Below are positions 8,717-17,500 of a DNA stretch of 64,000 nucleotides, one piece after another. A model generated the notes under the pieces. That model saw only the letters and a program-made list of their open reading frames with translations, made no database searches and had not been told where the DNA came from. A program made the translations under genes and the position numbers. Source of the DNA: an alpha proteobacterium AAP38 (lineage in GTDB: Bacteria; Pseudomonadota; Alphaproteobacteria; Azospirillales; Azospirillaceae); NCBI GenBank assembly GCA_001296005.1, contig LJHR01000009.1, positions 434,001 through 498,000 on the forward strand. The letters run 5' to 3'. Every line of letters begins with the position of its first letter. Position 1 is the stretch's first letter.

Positions 8717-9574
8717 ATGTCCATGTCGATTGCTGAAGCAACGGCCGCCACACCGCGCGGCCTTATCCATTATGCCGATGCCGGGGAAGGCCCGGCGGTT
8801 CTGTCCCTGCACGGGGCCATGGGCGGGACGGACCAAGGGATGATCCTGGCCCGTGTCACCGGGGCCGATGCTGGGCGCATCATCGCGCCGGCCCGTCCGG
8901 GTTATCCCGGCACACCGCTGTCATCCGGCGTCACGCCGGAGGCGCAGGCCGACCTTTATGCTGCCTTGCTGGACCATCTGGGTCTGGACCGGGTTGCCGT
9001 GATCGCGGTGTCGGGCGGGGGTGCATCGGCCCTGATGTTTGCGCTCCGCCATCCCGGACGCTGCCGGGGGCTGGTGCTGGTTTCCACTTGCGCGGGACCG
9101 GAGCCGATGCCGATCCCTGGCGGCTTCCGCCTTTTCGGGCTGCTGGCCCGCTGGCCCGCCTTTGCGGGGTGGATGAAGGGCCGGGCGCTTCGCAATCCCG
9201 ACCGGATTTCCAGCCGGTCCATCCCCGACCTTAAACATCAAGGCGCCTTGCGGACCGATCCGGTCGCCATGCCGCTTTATCGCGACCTGCGCGTCGGCAT
9301 GTTTGACCGGTTGGCGGAGCGTTTGCCGGGGACGGAGAATGATATCCGTACGACCCGAAGTCAGTCTTTCGCGCTGGAGGAGATCGGTGTGCCCACGCTG
9401 GTGGTGCATGGCACGCATGATCCCCTTCTACCTTATGAAAGACATGGAGCGGAATTGGCCCGCCGTATCAAGCGAGCGGAAATGCTGACGGTGTGTGAAG
9501 GCGGCCATGCGGCCATCTTCACACACCGAGCATTGATTGCCCCGCGTGTGGCAGGGTTCCTGGCGGCATTGTAA
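8717..9574 (+). CDS. Alpha/beta hydrolase
   Basis: A 285-residue alpha/beta-hydrolase-fold protein. Visible features are LSLHGAMGG (oxyanion-hole HG) near residue 35, the nucleophile elbow AVSGGGAS near 103 (Ser in S-G-G-G, close to the usual G-x-S-x-G), the acid in VVHGTHDPLLP near 235, and the catalytic His in CEGGHAAIF near 263. The chosen ATG at 8717 starts MSMSIAEA; the open frame upstream to 8201 is the shadow of the GFA gene. The enzyme could be an esterase, lactonase or C-C hydrolase; the substrate cannot be assigned. It is convergent with the MFS gene, 20 bp away. Confidence 0.93.
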   Translation: MSMSIAEATAATPRGLIHYADAGEGPAVLSLHGAMGGTDQGMILARVTGADAGRIIAPARPGYPGTPLSSGVTPEAQADLYAALLDHLGLDRVAVIAVSGGGASALMFALRHPGRCRGLVLVSTCAGPEPMPIPGGFRLFGLLARWPAFAGWMKGRALRNPDRISSRSIPDLKHQGALRTDPVAMPLYRDLRVGMFDRLAERLPGTENDIRTTRSQSFALEEIGVPTLVVHGTHDPLLPYERHGAELARRIKRAEMLTVCEGGHAAIFTHRALIAPRVAGFLAAL

Positions 9575-9594
9575 GGATCAAGGCCGGTGGCGGT

Positions 9595-10881
9595 TTATGC
9601 CGCCGCCGGCTGCGCCTTCCGGCCCATGGTCAGGCAAATCAGGGCTGCGAACAGGCACAGCACGCCCGCCACGTAGAAGGCCGGCATGTAGCTGGCCAGA
9701 TAGGTACGGGAGAACCCGCCGCCGAACGCGGCGCAGGCGGCACCCAACTGATGGCCGGCGAAGACCCAGCCGAAGACAAGGTTCGCCTTCTCCCGCCCGA
9801 ACCGTTCTGCCGTCAGCTTTACCGTCGGCGGCACCGTCGCCACCCAATCGAGGCCATAGAAGACAGCAAACAGCGACAGGCCGTAGAAGGTGAAGTCCGA
9901 GAAGGGCAGGTACAGCAGCGACAGGCCGCGCAGCCCGTAATACCAGAACAGCAGCCAGCGATTGTCATAGCGGTCGGACAGCCAGCCCGACGCCACGGTG
10001 CCGATGAAATCGAAAATACCGATCACGGCCAGCATGCCCGCGGCCTTCACCGCCGGCATGCCGAAATCCACGCACATCGGCACCAGATGCGTCTGGATCA
10101 GGCCATTGGTGCTGGCCCCGCAGACGAAGAAGGTGGCGAACAGCACCCAGAAGACCTTGGTCTTCGCCGCCATGCGCAGCGTATCGATGGCAGCAAACGC
10201 CACCGATCCGGCGGGCGGCGGTGGGGCGGGGTCCGGCGCGCCCGGCGCTTCGCCATAGGCACGCAGGCCCACATCGCCCGGCCGGTCACGCATCAGCAGC
10301 AGGACGCCGGTGGCGGCCACCGCCAGCATGGCGCAGATCACCGACAGGGCGGTGCGCCACCCAATCTCCTCCGCCAGCCAGGCGGTCATGGGGATGAAGA
10401 CCAACTGCCCCGTGGCCGAACTGGCTGTCAGCAGGCCGATAACCAGTCCGCGCCGTGCCGTGAACCAGCGGGTGGCGATGGTGGCACCCAGCACCAGGGC
10501 CGTCATGCCGGTGCCCAGCCCGACCACCACGCCCCAGAGCAGGACCAGTTCCCACAGGCTGCTCATCCCCAGTGACAGGATCATGCCGCCGCCGATGATG
10601 GACAGCGAGGTCAGGGCCATGCGCCGCACCCCGAACCGGTTGATCAGCGCCGCCGCGAACGGGCCCATCAGGCCGAACAGTACCAGACGGATTGCCAGTG
10701 CCGTCGAAATCTCAGACGCGGTCCAGCCAAACTCCTTCTGCAACGGGATCATCAGTACGCCCGGTGCACCCACGGCGCCGGCGGCGGTGATGGAGGTGAG
10801 GAAGGTCGCGGCCACAACGACCCAGCCATAATGGATGTTGCGTGCGGCCAGCCGGGCCGCCAGACGATCAGACAGGAACAA
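9595..10881 (-). CDS. MFS transporter
   Basis: About 428 residues with twelve predicted membrane helices, of the major facilitator superfamily. The branch resembles oxalate/formate-antiporter and monocarboxylate-type members: it opens HYGWVVVAATFLTSITAAG, has the loop motif INRFGVRRMALTSL between helices 2 and 3, and a second-half counterpart SGWLSDRYDNRWLLFWYYG. No ATG suits the N-terminus. TTG 10881, preceded by a G6 run at a 6-nt spacing, is my choice; TTG 10923 is the next in-frame alternative. It is divergent from a TetR gene, a common pairing where the regulator represses an exporter. Confidence 0.9.
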   Translation of the reverse strand: MFLSDRLAARLAARNIHYGWVVVAATFLTSITAAGAVGAPGVLMIPLQKEFGWTASEISTALAIRLVLFGLMGPFAAALINRFGVRRMALTSLSIIGGGMILSLGMSSLWELVLLWGVVVGLGTGMTALVLGATIATRWFTARRGLVIGLLTASSATGQLVFIPMTAWLAEEIGWRTALSVICAMLAVAATGVLLLMRDRPGDVGLRAYGEAPGAPDPAPPPPAGSVAFAAIDTLRMAAKTKVFWVLFATFFVCGASTNGLIQTHLVPMCVDFGMPAVKAAGMLAVIGIFDFIGTVASGWLSDRYDNRWLLFWYYGLRGLSLLYLPFSDFTFYGLSLFAVFYGLDWVATVPPTVKLTAERFGREKANLVFGWVFAGHQLGAACAAFGGGFSRTYLASYMPAFYVAGVLCLFAALICLTMGRKAQPAAA

Positions 10882-10939
10882 GCCACACCCCCCGTCACCA
10901 GCCCTTGCGAAAGCGGCTGACAATGATGATGTTCATAAT

Positions 10940-10965
10940 GATAAATTATTCATGATAGCTATCAT
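10940..10965. promoter_or_regulatory. Palindromic operator between the MFS and TetR genes
   Basis: A perfect 14-bp palindrome, ATGATAGCTATCAT, lies at 10952-10965 in an AT-rich stretch, with an imperfect one (ATGATAAATTATTCAT, 12 of 16 positions symmetric) just before it. Its position between divergent transporter and TetR genes suggests autoregulated control of both. Confidence 0.6.
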
Positions 10966-11011
10966 CAATGCGGTCAAGCAGGATCGTTGGCATTTTTGGG
11001 GGAGGTGGGTT

Positions 11012-11572
11012 GTGCGTGTGTCGAAGCAGAAGGCAGCGGAGCATCGCGACGCCATCCTGTTGGCGGCCTCCCGCCTGTTCCGCGCGCGCGGCTTTGACAA
11101 GGTGGGCGTGGCGGAGGTGACGCAGGCTGCCGGCCTGACCCATGGCGGCTTCTACGGCCATTTCGCATCGAAGGAGGCGCTGGCAGCAGAGGTCTGTGAC
11201 CTCAGCTTCGGCAATGCCGTGCGGCGGGTTCAGGCATCGGCCAGCCTGGAGGATTACATCGACTATTACGCGTCGACCGAACATCGCGACCGGGAGGGGC
11301 CATGCCCCATGGTGGCGCTGGGGGGCGATGTTTCACGCCTGTCGGGACCTGTCAGGGCGCATTTCTCTGCTGGCGTGGCACGTTATGTCGCCGCCATTCG
11401 CGCGCATATGCCGACCGATGATCCGTTGGCGGAGGGCAGGGCATCGGCCCTGGTTTCCCTGCTGGTCGGCAGCATGAATCTGGCCCGCGCCGTTGCCGCC
11501 ACCGACCCCGCCCTGTCGGAAAACATCCTGGCGGGGGTGCGGCAGCAGGCGCGGGCATTATTGCGGGGATAA
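11012..11572 (+). CDS. TetR/AcrR family transcriptional regulator
   Basis: About 186 residues. The N-terminal helix-turn-helix (about 8-55: HRDAILLAASRLFRARGFDK, then VGVAEVTQAAGLTHGGFYGH and FASKEALAAE) is classical TetR. The C-terminal part, with GPCPMVALGGDVSRLSG, matches the subgroup near NemR/AcuR-type regulators with a TetR_C-like ligand domain. I chose GTG 11012 because GGGGGAGG sits 6 nt upstream. The in-frame ATG at 10952 lies within the operator palindrome, so it is unlikely. It probably represses the divergent MFS gene and itself; the ligand is unknown. Confidence 0.93.
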   Translation: MRVSKQKAAEHRDAILLAASRLFRARGFDKVGVAEVTQAAGLTHGGFYGHFASKEALAAEVCDLSFGNAVRRVQASASLEDYIDYYASTEHRDREGPCPMVALGGDVSRLSGPVRAHFSAGVARYVAAIRAHMPTDDPLAEGRASALVSLLVGSMNLARAVAATDPALSENILAGVRQQARALLRG

Positions 11573-11573
11573 T

Positions 11574-11673
11574 ACCACCGGTCATACTTTATGACCGGTG
11601 GTGCGGCGGTGACTACCGCCGCGCCGACCATGCGGCGTAGACAAGGGCGCGGATGCGCTCGCCGGCGATTGAG
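11574..11673 (-). repeat. Four-hairpin dispersed element, copy I
   Basis: Read on the minus strand from 11673: lead CTCAATCGCCGGCGA; hairpin A with stem GCGC and loop ATCC (11647-11658); linker CTTGTCTA; hairpin B CGCCG/CGGCG with loop ATGG and one mismatch (11622-11637); hairpin C GCGGCGGT/ACCGCCGC with loop AGTC (11603-11622); hairpin D, a perfect 13-bp stem (11574-11586 with 11590-11602). It has the same order and loops as the copies at 21921, 58987 and 59425. It lies in sense orientation downstream of the stress-protein gene. Confidence 0.75.
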
Positions 11674-11714
11674 CGGCACGAAATCTTGACCATCGGTCAT
11701 GATTTCGTGCCGCT
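11672..11714 (-). repeat. Long near-perfect inverted repeat after the stress-protein gene
   Basis: A 14-bp stem (11672-11685 with 11701-11714), one T-T mismatch, a further 5-bp stem (TGACC/GGTCA) and an ATC loop. It begins 9 nt after the Usp stop codon and abuts repeat copy I. It lacks a T run, so it may stabilise or process the 3' end rather than act as an ordinary terminator. Confidence 0.6.
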
Positions 11715-11723
11715 GGGAAAAGA

Positions 11724-12587
11724 TCAATGGGCCAGCAGCAAGGGCAGCGTCGTCTGGTTCAGCATGGCGCGCGTCACCCCGCCCAGGATCAGTTCCCGCA
11801 GCCGTGAATGGCCATAGCCGCCCATGACCAGAAGATCGGCCCCAACGTCCGCACAGGCATCCTGGAGCTGTTGTGCCACGCTGCCGGTGCCGGACAGTTT
11901 GTGATACTGCGCCGGGACATTGTGCCAGGCCAGGTAATCGACGACGGGGGCTGCTTCCTCCGCGTCGGTGCGCATCGTATCGACACCCAGTACATGCACC
12001 GCGTCGGCACCGGTCAGCAGGGGCATGGCCAGGGCCAGGGCGCGCGCCGACTGGGTGCGGCCATTCCAGGCGATGGCGACGCGGCGACCCAGGACAACGG
12101 GCGTCTGCTCCGACGCCACCAGCAGGGGGCGCCCGCCTTCCAGCAAGGCCGCCTCCAGACCCACCAGAACCGCTGTCCGGTCCTCCTTTGCGACCGATGG
12201 GAAAACGGTGACGTCCGACAGGCGGGCGGCGGCGGCCATGACATCCTCTGTCACGCCGGCCGCTTCGGTGAAGCTGCCGCTGACGCGGTCGCTGCCGGGC
12301 GCACGCTCGCAATAGACGCCACCGGCGGCGGCCAGCGCCTTGTCCAGATGGTCGCGGGCCTTGGCGGCGTGGCTCTTGTTCTCCTGTTCCAGGGATTTCA
12401 TCAGATCCTGGATCAGGGCGCCGGACAGGCCCTCGCCCACCATCGGCATCACATCGCGCGGGTCGGCGCGCAGATAGAGGGCGGCGACATTGCCCTTGGC
12501 CGGTGTCGCCAGCAGCAATGCCGACCCCAGGGCGGCGGCATCGCGCGCACCGCCGGTAACGAAACAAGTGATCTTGCGGAAAGCCAT
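11724..12587 (-). CDS. Universal stress protein (UspA family)
   Basis: A 287-residue protein long enough for two Usp folds. The C-terminal half (about 150-287) is a clear Usp domain: RRVAIAWNGRTQSARALALA and the ATP-loop-like MGGYGHSRLRELILGGVT, followed by MLNQTTLPLLLAH. The N-terminal half (MAFRKITCFVTGGARDAAAL onward) is a degenerate second copy lacking the G-x-G-x-H motif. Usp proteins help survival under starvation or low oxygen. The upstream same-strand neighbour, a phosphotransferase/ATPase fusion, is found beside usp genes in many proteobacteria. A possible FNR/FixK-like box lies about 90-100 nt upstream. Confidence 0.93.
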   Translation of the reverse strand: MAFRKITCFVTGGARDAAALGSALLLATPAKGNVAALYLRADPRDVMPMVGEGLSGALIQDLMKSLEQENKSHAAKARDHLDKALAAAGGVYCERAPGSDRVSGSFTEAAGVTEDVMAAAARLSDVTVFPSVAKEDRTAVLVGLEAALLEGGRPLLVASEQTPVVLGRRVAIAWNGRTQSARALALAMPLLTGADAVHVLGVDTMRTDAEEAAPVVDYLAWHNVPAQYHKLSGTGSVAQQLQDACADVGADLLVMGGYGHSRLRELILGGVTRAMLNQTTLPLLLAH

Positions 12588-12675
12588 GACCGGTCCCCCT
12601 TGTGCCGTTTCGCGGGCCATTGCCGCCTGGAAACGCATCCTTGACCCAGCATCACGCCATACCCGGTGCCGGGCA

Positions 12676-12689
12676 TTGACATGGATCAC
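12676..12689. promoter_or_regulatory. Possible FNR/FixK-type box upstream of usp
   Basis: TTGAC-ATGG-ATCAC at 12676-12689 matches the TTGAY-N4-RTCAA consensus of FNR/FixK-like oxygen regulators except at the last base. It lies in the 163-bp gap upstream of the stress-protein gene, whose homologues are often induced by low oxygen. A chance match is possible. Confidence 0.35.
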
Positions 12690-12750
12690 CCGGAACCGGT
12701 CCCATCATAACAGATGGTCCACAAAATTGTCGAAGAACAGGGTAGGGGGA

Positions 12751-14352
12751 TCAGCGCGCTATGTGGCGGCGGGCAATCGCGGTGGTTTCGTCGGCATTGC
12801 CGCTGGCGGGGATCACCTCCCACCGCATGTCGCCCAGATCATAGGCGGCCTGACGGCGGACAATCGCCGTGGTGGCGTCCGACGCATCGCCGCGCCGCCG
12901 TGCCACGCGGGCCAGGGTGACGGCCTGATCGGCGACCAGCCATAGGCCGGTAAAGCCGGCACCGGCCGCCTGGGCCACGTCTTCCACCGCCTGACGCTGA
13001 TCCGGGCGGGCATAGACGGCATCGCAGATGACGGCATGATGCCCGTCCAGGGCCAAACCGGCGCGCCCCGCCATCTCCGCATAGGTGCGGTCTGAATGGT
13101 CGTGGCCATAGAAACTGTCGGGCAGGGCCTGATCCTCCGCCACGCCGGCCAGGGATTTGCGCAGTGCGTCCGACCGCAGGATCACCGCCCCCGGTGCCGG
13201 CCCCAGCGTCGGGGCCAGGGCACGGGCCAGGGTGGTCTTGCCCGTGCCTGACAGGCCGCCAATGGCCAGCAACTGGGCCGGCGGCGGCGACAGCAGCCGG
13301 TTGGCCAGCGCCAAATAGGATTGTGCCTCCGCCCGCATCGCCGCCGCCTTGTCCGCATCGGCCTGCCCAGCAGCGGCGGAGGCCGTCAGATGCGCGCGGA
13401 TGGCGGCGCGCACCGACATGAAAAGCGGCAGCAGCGAAAGGCCGGACAGATCGCCGGTCAGGTCCAGATAGCGGTTGAACAGGATATTAGCGTGGCTGCG
13501 CAGGCGGCGATGTTCCAGATCCATCAGCAGGAAAGCCAGATCATAGAGAACATCCGTCACCGCGATGCGGTCACCGAATTCGACACAGTCAAAGGGCACG
13601 GGCCGCCCGTCCAGCATGACGATATTGCGCAGGTGCAGATCACCATGGCAGTGGCGGATATAGCCGGCGTCCCGCCGCCGGTCGATCAGGTCGCCGCCTG
13701 TTGACAATGCCTGTCGTGTGGTGCGGTCCAGCCGGTCCACGGCCCCGGTATCAAACAGGGTTCCATGTTTGCGCATCTCGCGGATGTTGGTATGGGCCAG
13801 ATCGGTCATCTCCTCGATGCCGGGCGCATTCGGCCTGGGTTCAGCACCCTCATGGAATTCCGCAATGGTGGCGGCCAGATCGCGCATGATGGCGGGCGAC
13901 AGGGTGCCGTCCGCCGCCATCCGGTCCAGCAGCGCTGTCTGCGCAAAACGCTGCATGGTGACCAGATATTCCAGTACCGACGGGTCCGGCCCGCCATCGG
14001 CGGCCACCGGTGCCTGTTCAACCAGACGGATAGGGCCATTGCCATCCCGGACCAGCCCGCCAACACCCAGATAAAGCGACGGCGCCGTCCGCCGGTTCAG
14101 GGCCAGTTCTGCCTCGCACGCATCAAGGCGCTGCGACAGGGTGGCATAGTCGAAGAAAGGGTAGGTTACGGCCCGCTTCATCTTGAACGCACGGTTGCCG
14201 GCCATGAAAATGCGGGCTGCGTGCGTGTCGATGCGGTCGACCTTGTTTCCGGGTGGCAATCCATGGGTGGCGGCGTCGCTCAACAGGGCGATGGCCCGCG
14301 TCTGGGCGCCCTCTCCGACACTCTTGTCGCTGTCCGCCGGACTGCTGTGCAT
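12751..14352 (-). CDS. Aminoglycoside-phosphotransferase-like / AAA ATPase fusion protein
   Basis: About 533 residues in two parts. Residues 1-340 are a kinase-like APH fold with the catalytic loop YIRHCHGDLHLRNIVMLDG (H-x-D-x-x-x-x-N) and a following VPFDCVEFGD. Residues 350-533 are a P-loop domain with Walker A GGLSGTGKTTLARALA and a zeta-toxin/gluconate-kinase-like layout (RSDALRKSL; DAVYARPDQRQAVEDVAQAA). This fusion is widespread in proteobacteria; its substrate is not established to my knowledge. I chose ATG 14352 (AAGGG 9 nt upstream) over GTG 14361. The next gene on the strand is the stress protein, which suggests a shared stress role. Confidence 0.9.
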   Translation of the reverse strand: MHSSPADSDKSVGEGAQTRAIALLSDAATHGLPPGNKVDRIDTHAARIFMAGNRAFKMKRAVTYPFFDYATLSQRLDACEAELALNRRTAPSLYLGVGGLVRDGNGPIRLVEQAPVAADGGPDPSVLEYLVTMQRFAQTALLDRMAADGTLSPAIMRDLAATIAEFHEGAEPRPNAPGIEEMTDLAHTNIREMRKHGTLFDTGAVDRLDRTTRQALSTGGDLIDRRRDAGYIRHCHGDLHLRNIVMLDGRPVPFDCVEFGDRIAVTDVLYDLAFLLMDLEHRRLRSHANILFNRYLDLTGDLSGLSLLPLFMSVRAAIRAHLTASAAAGQADADKAAAMRAEAQSYLALANRLLSPPPAQLLAIGGLSGTGKTTLARALAPTLGPAPGAVILRSDALRKSLAGVAEDQALPDSFYGHDHSDRTYAEMAGRAGLALDGHHAVICDAVYARPDQRQAVEDVAQAAGAGFTGLWLVADQAVTLARVARRRGDASDATTAIVRRQAAYDLGDMRWEVIPASGNADETTAIARRHIAR

Positions 14353-14401
14353 GCGCAACACCCTTGTCCCGATCCAACATGTAAGCGAACGACGTTACAA
14401 G

Positions 14402-14440
14402 TAATCTATCGCCAGAGAAGCCTGTCTCCTTTAATCTATC
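14402..14440. promoter_or_regulatory. Direct repeats TAATCTATC, 30 bp apart
   Basis: TAATCTATC occurs at 14402-14410 and 14432-14440, exactly 30 bp (about three helical turns) apart, between the divergent phosphotransferase/ATPase and PEPC-like genes. That spacing suits a regulator binding the same DNA face. The protein is unknown. Confidence 0.35.
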
Positions 14441-14579
14441 ACTTCAATCCTGGGGGGTGATGCAGACTGATTATGTCCGCCATACCCCTTTCGGCGTTGA
14501 CAGATGTAGTGAAATTACAGCACCCTGCGACGCTGCGCCGCAACAGAATGCGGCCCTTTCGCAGAAGATGGAAGCCCCC

Positions 14580-17500
14580 ATGCCGCTGGACCCCGCCATG
14601 CCCCAAGCCGCCGCCCCGTCTGATCTGGAATTCCTGGGCACTACCACGGCCAAGGGGGCTTTGCTGTCCACTAAACAGGCGCGCTTCCCGGCACCCAAGG
14701 GCCTGGATGTACGCGCCCTGGCGGGCGATCTGATGACGCAGCTTGACCGGTTCAGCGCCGATGCCAAGCAGGACCCTTTCGCCAATCCCGTCATGCTGCT
14801 GGCCCTTGATATTTCCCGCCGCGTCGGTGCCGGTGAATTGTCGCCGGGCGCCTTGGAGCAGTTGATTCAGTATCTGTCGGCGGAGGGTTTTCTGGCCCGC
14901 GCCGCGCGTCTCTCTAATTACTTGGGCGAGGCGTCGCCCGAAGCCAATGCCAGCCGTATGGAAGAGTTGCTGGACGTCGCCGCCGCTGGCAGCGGCGGGG
15001 AGCCGCTGACGTTTGAGGCGTTCCAGAAACTGGTGGAGAAGGAGGTGTTCGGTATCGTTATTACCGCGCATCCGACCTTCAACCTGTCGGGCGCGCAGAT
15101 GACGACCATGGCCTGTCTGGCCACGGGCCGCGACCAGAATGGCAAGCGCCTGTCGGCGGAGGCACGCGAAAGCCTGATCCGGCAAATGGCGACGGCGGAG
15201 CACGCGCCCGAAGACATGTCGCTGACCCGCGAACATGAACTGTCGCTGGACGCCATCGCCAATATCCAAAGCGCCATCCGCACGCTGTACCGCGCCGTCC
15301 TGCGCGTGGGCCGCAAGCATTATCCTGAGCGCTGGACCGAACTGACGCCGCGCCTGCTGACGGTGGCCAGCTGGGTTGGCTATGATCTGGATGGCCGGTC
15401 GGACATCCGCTGGTCCGATACGCTGCATAAGCGCCTGATCGTGCAGCAGCGGCAGCTGCGTTACTATCTGTCCAACCTGCGCGATATCCGCGCCGGCGCA
15501 CCGTCGCTGGAGGATCTGCGCCATACGCTGGCTTTGATCGAAAGTCGTCTGGCCCTGGCCCTCAATCAGGTGACGGATGAAATCGCGGCCTTTGGCGGGT
15601 CGGAGGCGCAGGACCTGGACCATCTGCGCCGCATCGCCAAGCGTATGCATGAAGGTCTGCCGCTGCGTCTGGTCGATGCATCGGAGGCTATCGAGTTCGT
15701 CAATCGCGGCATCCGCCTGTCCGCCGCCATTGAGGGTGACAAGGCGCTGGCCACGGTGGAACAGCTGGCTGTGCTGCGCGCCGAGCTGGCGACCTTCGGC
15801 CTGGGCATGGCGCATACCCATGTCCGCCTGAACAGCACGCAGGTCCATAACGCCATCCGCAAGGCCGTGGGCCTGGACACGGCGGCGGATGATCCGCGCT
15901 ACCGTCAGTCCTATTTGGCCACTCTGACCGACCTTCTGGACAAGGTGGAGCCGGTCAGCATCAATTTCGGCTCCGTCGTGGCCGAACGCACCAGCGCCAA
16001 GCGCCTGTTCATGGTCGTGGCGCAGATGCTGAAATATTCCGATGCCCGTACGCCTATCCGCTTTCTGATCGCCGAAAGTGAAAGCGCCTTCACCGTCCTG
16101 TCGGCGCTGTATTTCGCCAAGCTGTTCGGGGTGGAGGAGCGTGTCGATATCAGCCCGCTGTTCGAAACCGAAAAGGCCCTGGAAACCGGCAGCCGCATCA
16201 TTGAACAGCTGCTTGAGAACCCGCATTACCGCGCCTATGTGCAAAAGCGTGGGCGTCTGTGCATCCAGACCGGCTATTCCGATGCCGGCCGCTATCTGGG
16301 CCAGACGCCGGCCAGCGCTTCGATCGAGCGTCTGCGCCTGCGCGTCATGCGGCTGTTCACGCGCCACACGCTGGAAAATGTGCAGCTGGTGATCTTTGAC
16401 ACGCATGGCGAAAGCATCGGTCGCGGCGGTCACCCCGCCGGCCTGCATAACCGCCTGGCCTATGTCAGCCCGCCGGCCACGCTGGCCTTTGCTGCCAAGC
16501 ACAATATCGAGCTGAAGCAGGAAGTCAGCTTCCAGGGTGGCGACGGCTACACCTATTTCGTCACCCCGGCTTCGGCGCTGGCCGTTGTCACCCGTATTCT
16601 GGAATATATGATCGGCACGGCCAAGCCGGACCTGGATCATGACGTCTTCTATGCCAAGGGCGACTATATCCGGGAGTTCTTCACCACCGTGAAGGCCTTC
16701 CAGGTCGGGCTGGTCGAAGACCCGAATTATGGTGAGTTGCTGGCCGCCTTCGGCACCAACCTGCTGTTCCCCAGCGGCAGCCGCGCCATCAAGCGCCAGC
16801 ATGATGCGGCGCCCGATCCGGCGGCCCGTGTCATGGCCGGCCAGTTCCGGGCCATTCCCCACAATGCGGTATTGTTGCAGATGGGCCTGCCGGCCAATGC
16901 CCTTTCGGGCGTGGGGGAGGCCATCGACCGTGATCCCGAACAGTTCCGGTCGCTCTACGCCACCTCGGCCCGGTTCCGTGAGTTGATGGGCATTGTCGTC
17001 TATGGTGCCGCCGTCAGCTGCCCCGACGCGCTGAAGGCTTATGTCGATACGCTGGACCCCGGTCATTGGCTGACGCGCGCCGCGCGGTCGGAAAACCCGC
17101 TGGAGGCCGATGATATGCGCCGCATCGCGGCGGTGCTGGAGGAGACGCCGACGCAGGCGCGTCTGGTCCGCATCTTTCGCAAGCTGTATCGCGATTACGG
17201 CGTGCTGCGCCAGAATCTGGAGCGGGCAGGGGCGGCGCCTAAGCCGAACCCCGACCTGGACCGGCACTTGTCGCTGCTGCATGCCGTGCGCCTGTCGCTG
17301 ATCCATCAGGTCTACCGGCTGGCGGTTCATATCCCTGAATTCTCCAGCCAGCATTCGATCACCAACCAGCGGCTGGTGACGCGCATGCTGCATCTGGATG
17401 TGCCCTGGGCCCTGGACCAACTGGCCCGCATCTTCCCGGCGCGTACCGATGTGACCCTGGATGAAGGGTTCGGGGAGGTCGCTACCTATGTCAGCGATGA

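Noticed and set aside
11383-12567. 394-codon frame overlapping the TetR and Usp genes
   Set aside because: Arg/Gly/Pro-rich shadow; it would run through the repeat element, and both real genes have family motifs.
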